Below are positions 18,058 to 23,107 of a stretch of 23,107 nucleotides of DNA, piece by piece. The first letter of the stretch is position 1, and each line of letters begins with the position of its first letter. The position numbers and the translations under genes were made by a program. The DNA is from Isoetes engelmannii (lineage: Eukaryota > Streptophyta > Lycopodiopsida > Isoetales > Isoetaceae), in contig JAANSK020251496.1 in assembly GCA_011763485.2 (NCBI GenBank), positions 1-23,107 of the forward strand. The letters run 5' to 3'. The notes below the pieces were generated by a model, which worked only from the letters and a program-made list of their open reading frames with translations, was not told the DNA's origin and did not search any database.

Positions 18058-20414
18058 AATTGTGAGGATCTGCATTGTCTCTGCGCTTTGCCTCAAATAT
18101 TTTTTACATAACTTCAAAGTATATATAAAAAAATCAAATTCGATTTGTTGAACGACCCATGAAAATAAAAATTTCAAAAAGGTAGAAGGAGAAAAGCAAA
18201 TACAATTATAAACTTACAACAATTCATTTCGTATTGCGGGAGGGTATTTTCCCAATGGTTGGGACTATGGTTCTTGTATCATATTGTATCCAAATGCATA
18301 TTTTTTGTATGTTTGAGCAACTTAATTTCATTTAAAGGTCAAATTTCTATTTTTGTATATACATGGGTACTATGGTTTAGACAGGCCCACAGATATCATA
18401 TCGCATGGACACTATGGCTCAGACGGGCCTACAGATATCACAGCATATAGACTCGAATTCTAGAAAGGAGGCGAATGCCCACGATGCTATTGGATAGCTT
18501 TTTTTTTTTGCAGTGGTTCTAAAAAAGAAAGATAGCTTGCAATTTTTAGAGACTGAATAAGGCCAGACTGCCTCGCTTGCATGCTGAAGGGGTCGGCCAT
18601 GCTCCAATGCCGAAATCCTACTCCTGGTGCAGATCCAGTTAGGGAGATAGCGGCCTGATTGTATACTCTTTGGCAAAAGCGGCCTGTGAAGCCCCTATAG
18701 GCTTCGACATTGTAGTAATTTGTATCGCATGTGTGTGGCTTGCAGGTAGGGCATCTAGGTAAGGTTTTCAGGGAAAGGTTTGTTCCAGGATTTAGATTAG
18801 ATAGGGTTCACATCCATGGCTGTCAAATTTTGAAGGTCTCTAGTGCGGCCATTGGGATCTGGAGGTTCGAATTCTCTGGCGTCTCTTTCTACCATTCTGT
18901 TTTCTTAATTTGGATGAAATGTCAGTGTTTTTATTCCGATAGCTTGGGTCTTGTGTAGCTTCTTTAATATAAGGGATCTTACATTTTGAATGATTTCTAC
19001 TTTCTGTTGAATAGGTTGGAGTTAATTTTTGTGATGATCTGGATCCATAGCAACAATGACATGATGAATTGATATGGTGGTGCTTATGGGAGAGGCTTAC
19101 TTACCGAAGGAAAAGAAATGATCCAATACAACCTCTTAGATATAATGCAAGATAAATATTAATGGTTAGTATTAATAATTGTTACTTTTAACAGCAAGAA
19201 AAACAAGGTGTTCGGTCACTATGGGTTGCCCTTATGCTGTTGAACACGTAGGCATATCTAAGCAAATACAGAGTCTTCATATCTTGAGGGGTTACAGTTG
19301 ACACCTAAAACTCAACATGACATTAAACCATGTTAAGAGACCATAATGATGAACTTTAGCAACATACAAACAAAACCCATGAGGTGAGCATTTTACTAGT
19401 TCAATAATAAAACGAAAATCCTTTTAGAGATATTTACATGCTCTTCATTTGAGTCGTCATAATGAATGACAAGATGGCGAGAAATGGAAGAGCACATATC
19501 AGCAAAATGTGGATGGTTCACAATGAATAGCAAGTCCCCCAACTTTGCCAAATTAATTCCTCCTCGCTTCGTTTCAAAGGTCTCCTAATCAAAGGATGTT
19601 GCAAATAATTAATGGCAAATAACTAATGGGAATTACAAAACGTTCTTCAATTCCAACATAAAACGCAACCCATAGGCACATTTATTGTGCCAAGTTCCTA
19701 CTTTTCCATATCGTTGGAAAAAGAACTCTTCTTCGCCATGCCCTTCTTGCTAAGAGATAAGACGACCATGGCTAAGGGAGGGATAAGGGATATATGGTAC
19801 GTCGAGAGTACAAGAATATCCGTAACTATTTTTGAGAGTTTGCAGGTGTTTGAAACTGCGGGATCATGGATGATCGTGGATGATCCATCTTGAGAAGGGA
19901 CAGATTGCGAGATCCTGGATGAGCGTGGACGATCTACCTTCGGAGGAGATTGAGGGAAACGGAACGTAACTTGGATGATCGCGGACGATCTAGAGAAGGG
20001 ATGGAATGATACAAAGGTAGCAAAGGGGAGTGGTCCATGTGAATGGAATGAGGAATATGGCAATTTAAATATGTGAATGTTATCCCTAGTCCTACCCAAG
20101 ATTACATTTAAAGGGGCGCTAGGGAAACCATAGAAATATATGTATGATTTTTTAAAGGTTTCTAGATAATTAAATATGAGGAACGCTTTAGGAAATAATT
20201 AGAGAAACCCTCTTTAATTAAAGGGGCTCTATTCTAAAGTAAGGGTGGGGTCGAGGATGCAACACCAACAATAGGGATTCCATCCCACAAATATTAAGGA
20301 CTTTTAAGAAAAGGGCAAAGCATGGATATTATTGAAGCAACGTGGCATTACAAAAATACCAAGACGTCAACACCTATTATTGGCATTAAAGACATCAACA
20401 CCTGTTATTGCAAC
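18058..20414. other. Stretch without a recognised gene
   Basis: It contains a 42-bp tandem repeat (18362-18403 and 18404-18445: CATGG-ACTATGG-T-AGAC-GGCC and AGATATCA). A run of related GGATGATCGTGGATGATC-like words occurs at about 19860-19990. The longest frame (19698-20099, minus, 133 codons) is low-complexity serine/proline with no motif. A stretch at 18590-18960 is less AT-rich and may be an old exon or element fragment that I cannot identify. Confidence 0.5.
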
Positions 20415-20570
20415 GAAATGTTAGGGCAGGCCACATTTCTCCATATTATCACACTTGTTACATCCTTATACCTTTTTTTCCCACATGGCAAGCTGCTAGT
20501 GCCACTTGTCATCACATAAACACCTAAAAAGGGAGTGCCACGTGCGAAATATGGCCTGCCCTAATATTTC
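20415..20570. mobile_element. MITE-like element with 25-bp terminal inverted repeats
   Basis: The ends 20415-20439 and 20546-20570 are inverted copies differing at two positions (core TTAGGGCAGGCC and GGCCTGCCCTAA, bounded by GAAAT/ATTTC). The 156-bp interval has no coding potential. No clear target-site duplication is visible, so the family is not assigned; a non-autonomous DNA transposon or a palindromic promoter element are both possible. A further TCTGCCCTGAT-like word follows at about 20650. Confidence 0.6.
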
Positions 20571-20660
20571 GAGGGGAAATGTTCGCTTGCAGGCCATTAC
20601 GCGGGGTAAGGTCACCTGGCGAGCCTAACACAATGGCTCAACAAAATGGTCTGCCCTGAT

Positions 20661-20845
20661 TATATATTAACGGGAACAGCTCAATTTGGAGACATCGGCC
20701 TTCTGCGACCAGCATTGATTTCAGCCAGCGACTCCTCTGCTTTGCTACCTGCGTTTCTTCTCTGCAACTAGCAATTGATCCTACTCAGCCTCTAGCGATT
20801 CTGTACATTCTACCAAGATTTTTGCAGATCCGGATCCTTGCTACC
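20661..20845 (+). promoter_or_regulatory. Promoter-like stretch with TATA element and CT-rich leader
   Basis: TATATATTAA at 20661-20670 is followed, at a typical distance, by a pyrimidine-rich leader (CTCCTCTGCTTTGCTACC, TTTCTTCTCTGCAACT) and then an ATG at 20846 in a strong plant context (CTACCATGGCT). This is the usual look of a plant 5' UTR. No clear gene follows, so the promoter may be orphaned or drive an exon beyond a long intron. Confidence 0.4.
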
Positions 20846-20896
20846 ATGGCTCTATTTGAAGGATTGGATCCTAAATCAAAACAGGGCGAATTCTGA
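20846..20896 (+). CDS. Short ORF after the promoter-like stretch
   Basis: Seventeen codons including TGA read MALFEGLDPKSKQGEF. The start context is excellent, but the frame ends at once and no GT donor precedes the stop in a good context. It may be the first codons of a decayed gene, a short upstream ORF, or a real micropeptide. No family is recognised. Confidence 0.3.
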   Translation: MALFEGLDPKSKQGEF

Positions 20897-21206
20897 AGCA
20901 CATGCGCTATTTTATTTGATATCCATTTCTTATTACATGACATCTATTTTTCTTTTGTCGTTGCTAATCTTACTTATGCAACTTAATCTATTATAAATGA
21001 GCATAATCACCGTGGCTCATGTGAAATTGCCATTATCCATTATTTGCAAAACAATGCAAACTATTTTCTACCTGCATAACAATTTTCATTGATAAATATG
21101 TTGATAATCATGTCCTTCCTTTTGTGGTCCAAACTTCTAGCTTTGAGCAAATCAAAATGTACTCCAACTTGTTTTAACAAGGATATTGTCAATGCTCACC
21201 GATTAG

Positions 21207-21377
21207 ACTAGATATGATATTCATGGAGTCACCTACAGTAAACAAGCTGCTCCTCAAGAATCGAACTTGAGTAATACCAATGAGCGATCAGAACAAATTC
21301 AAAACCCAGAATATAGCGTGAACAAGTCTAGAACAAATTTTGAATCCATCGTTATCAACCAACTGGATCTTAATTGA
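21207..21377 (+). other. Coding-like segment, unassigned
   Basis: Fifty-six codons are open without an ATG at the start (YDIHGVTYSKQAAPQESNL, then SNTNERSEQIQNPEYSV), ending at TGA 21375-21377. The polar Ser/Asn/Gln-rich composition resembles a disordered protein segment. No motif, so family unknown. A 30-bp diverged tandem repeat (AATCATGTTA-A-ACAACC-TGTT-CAAG) follows at about 21402-21462. Confidence 0.25.
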
Positions 21378-21633
21378 TAATGCATGATCAGAGACACTGA
21401 AATCATCATGTTACAAACAACCTTGTTTCAAGAAATCATGTTATAGACAACCCTGTTCAAGAGCTCTACTGTTCAATAGATTAATATCATGTTTATAAGT
21501 GTTGCATAGATTAATAAAGCTCCTGCCCATAACAAGAATCCGAACCTGAGAAGATGGAGCAGAACGATCAAGCTGCATTCAGAAAATCCTCATGTTCAGT
21601 CGGGACATCACATGACTACATATCATCGCCTAG

Positions 21634-21780
21634 CTACAGAACAACAATACCCATGCTCATGATTGGTCATTTTGTATTTTTTTAATGGCTGCAGTAGTTA
21701 AAAATAACTACAGAACAACAATACCCATGCTCATGATTGGTCATTTTGTATTTTTTAATAGCTGCGGTAGTTAAAAATAT
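21634..21780. repeat. 74-bp tandem duplication
   Basis: Units 21634-21707 and 21708-21780 are nearly identical (CTACAGAACAACAATACCCA, TGATTGGTCATTTTGTATTT, GTAGTTAAAAATA) with about three substitutions and one deleted T. It is the youngest-looking of the window's tandem duplications. Confidence 0.97.
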
Positions 21781-21846
21781 CAAAGCATGCTGCTCAGGAA
21801 CGTGATAGACACAAGACATCCATATAGTAAAAAACAACGGAATTAC

Positions 21847-22035
21847 TTGTTATTGCAAAACTTTTACTCAAATAATCAAGGAAATGAACATGAGGCCTGA
21901 GACCCTTCTAGTCATTTAGCTCCCAATGTTTTGCCACTTCATCAAGTGCCTCAGCCACCGACTGCATTAGTATAATGGCAGCAGTCTCCATGATTCTTCC
22001 CTCCTCCAACATCTCCCAATAAGCAGCATGTATGC
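21847..22035 (-). pseudogene. Broken exon of a SOS1/NHX7-type Na+/H+ antiporter
   Basis: SOS1 exports sodium across the plasma membrane; after its membrane domain it has a long cytosolic tail. On the minus strand, after acceptor ttctcaaaacag, the frame reads IHAAYWEMLEEGRIMETAA, then IILMQSVAEALDEVAKHWEL and ND. This matches the SOS1 tail segment with AYW-ML-EGRI, LMQSV and EALD. A TAG follows at 21908-21910, and the same frame continues KGLRPHVHFLDYL to a donor-like GTAATT at about 21846. In plant SOS1 proteins the corresponding residues are Asp-Trp-Lys/Arg-Gly-Leu-Lys-Pro, so the stop replaces the conserved Trp (TGG to TAG). I found no other SOS1 exons nearby, which points to an isolated gene fragment. 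A 3'-truncated active copy is less likely. Confidence 0.75.
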
Positions 22036-22573
22036 CTGTTTTGAGAAGGAAAATGAGTTAAAGCATTGTTTAAAATTATCATTTGACCCTTGCTTCAATA
22101 GTAATGATGTTGCATGAATATCTCACAGTTTATTTCATAAATAAGAAGAAGGGTGCTAGACTTCTAAAGTATAGCATACCTCGGTTATTTGAGGACTCAA
22201 TATGAATAAAAGCACCACATGCGAAAGATCTTATTGCTAGCTTCCATTTCTACATTATAATATTTGTACCATTTAAAAAACATATACGCGTGTCCTATAG
22301 ATACATTTGCCGTGTTGCATCTTCATTTGCTTTGCTTCTGCAAGATGTGGATTTTTTTAGCATATAACACCTTGACAAAGAGAAGAGCTCATGTGACCTT
22401 CTCCGAAAAACTTCTAAAGCACAACATCGGATGTGGCAGCTTAAAAATCTCGCGTCTGGGACTTGATTCAAGCTCTTGGCGCCAAATTTAACCGCCCAAA
22501 ATAGACCCTTCTCTTGCTATCAAGAGCCTGAATCACTCCATAACCATCTCCTTTGGAGCTATCTTGGTGTGAA
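22036..22573. other. No gene recognised
   Basis: A/T-rich sequence upstream (on the minus strand) of the antiporter fragment. I looked for the preceding antiporter exon and did not find it. Confidence 0.4.
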
Positions 22574-22846
22574 ATGGAGCCATCTCCACTCTGTCGCCGT
22601 CGGGATAATTCTCGGCAGAGGTTCATCTCTTGGATGCTAACTGGTCCATTAGAGTTAGGGTTTCGTCCAAGTAATTTGTTGACTGAGCCTTTTAGTTTTT
22701 TTAAAGTCCAAAACAAGGGGGTGGTCCGGACCATTGAACCTCATTGGTCCAAAGACCGTGGACTCCCCTTATGGCATGGCGTGCCCACCGTAACACGGTT
22801 TTGGATAGGCGATCTACTAGCTTCAAACATAGCAAATATGTGTTGA
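22574..22846 (+). CDS. Hypothetical ORF, unassigned
   Basis: From ATG 22574 the frame reads MEPSPLCRRRDNSRQRFISW and ends ...RFWIGDLLASNIANMC, about 90 codons. It is less AT-rich than the flanks, but an antisense frame (22468-22734) is open over much of the same DNA, so openness alone is weak evidence. A small inverted repeat (GGACCATTGA / TCATTGGTCC, 22730-22752) lies inside. No domain recognised. Confidence 0.25.
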   Translation: MEPSPLCRRRDNSRQRFISWMLTGPLELGFRPSNLLTEPFSFFKVQNKGVVRTIEPHWSKDRGLPLWHGVPTVTRFWIGDLLASNIANMC

Positions 22847-22908
22847 ATCCAGTTTTTCCATCTCTAAAGCTGTTTAGACTACTGCCTTGAACTTTGAAGC
22901 TTGAATGA

Positions 22909-23103
22909 GAGGGAGAACTTCAGTCCCAAAAACCTGTTGCCCTGGTCAGAACCCAATCTGCGGGCATCTCCAATGGCCTGCAACAACGACAACAAAACCT
23001 TGAAGTAGAAAACGATTGTGCTCTTGATTTCTAGCAGCAGAAGCTCCGTTCTTGGCTTGAAAGACATGCGGGTGGATTGATAAACTATGGCATGGCGATC
23101 TAG
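22909..23103 (+). other. Coding-like segment with an internal TAG
   Basis: The plus frame reads EGELQSQKPVALVRTQSAG, then ISNGLQQRQQNLEVENDCAL and DF, reaches TAG at 23032-23034, and continues QQKLRSWLERHAGGLINYGM to a second stop at 23101-23103. The glutamine-rich, protein-like reading on both sides of the TAG suggests a decayed exon. Alternatively, the TAG belongs to an acceptor (gatttctag/CAGCAG) and the second part is a separate exon. Family unknown. Confidence 0.3.
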
Positions 23104-23107
23104 AAAA

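Noticed and set aside
18860-18885. GGTTCGAATTC resembling a tRNA T-arm (B box)
   Set aside because: A weak T-stem can be drawn, but the next seven bases find no complementary acceptor strand about 60-70 nt upstream and there is no anticodon arm.
19698-20099. 133-codon minus-strand frame
   Set aside because: Serine/proline-rich low complexity over repeated GATGATC-like words, no motif, no splice or promoter context.
22730-22752. Short inverted repeat as a terminator or transposon end
   Set aside because: A 10-bp imperfect palindrome alone is expected by chance and lies inside an open frame.

Overview
The window is nuclear DNA of a land plant. GT-AG introns interrupt every recognisable gene, the exons are AT-rich, and most of the rest is non-coding sequence with microsatellites, foldback repeats and many small, diverged tandem duplications. 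The most informative gene is a formin carrying a RhoGAP-like module at its N-terminal side. This is the architecture called class III, described from mosses and lycophytes and not part of the standard angiosperm set (class I and class II). Together with kilobase-scale introns and repeat-rich flanks, this suggests a seed-free vascular plant or a gymnosperm, but the sequence alone does not fix the species.

Layout. 1-3940: no gene recognised; a tetranucleotide array, tandem 38-bp hairpin units and a perfect 18-bp stem-loop. 3940-7519: probably the 5' part of the formin locus (large introns); one or two possible coding segments, 5' end not resolved. 7520-15178 (+): formin gene, rebuilt here as 14 exons whose phases all agree, giving at least 1,241 codons' worth of protein: RhoGAP-like module, serine/acidic linker, long basic linker, proline-rich FH1, FH2, and a short tail. 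15179-16580: no gene seen. 16583-17022: imperfect foldback element. 17357-18057: segmental duplication with two GATCAA-type arrays between the copies. 18060-20400: no recognised gene; one 42-bp tandem repeat. 20415-20570: MITE-like inverted-repeat element, followed by a promoter-like stretch and short upstream-type ORF (20661-20896). 21847-22035 (-): a broken exon of a SOS1/NHX7-type plasma-membrane Na+/H+ antiporter. 22574-23103: unassigned coding-like segments.

How the parts work together. Only the formin is an evidently intact gene. Its FH1 would feed profilin-actin to the FH2 dimer, and the RhoGAP-like module would be the link to Rop/Rho GTPases. In my alignment, however, the module lacks the catalytic arginine and the supporting lysine, so it may bind GTPase rather than hydrolyse GTP. 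Two small tandem duplications inside the gene copy exon-intron junctions and create decoy splice sites, one of which would define a 26-nt stop-containing exon. No CRISPR, rRNA, tRNA, LTR element or virus-derived element was recognised.
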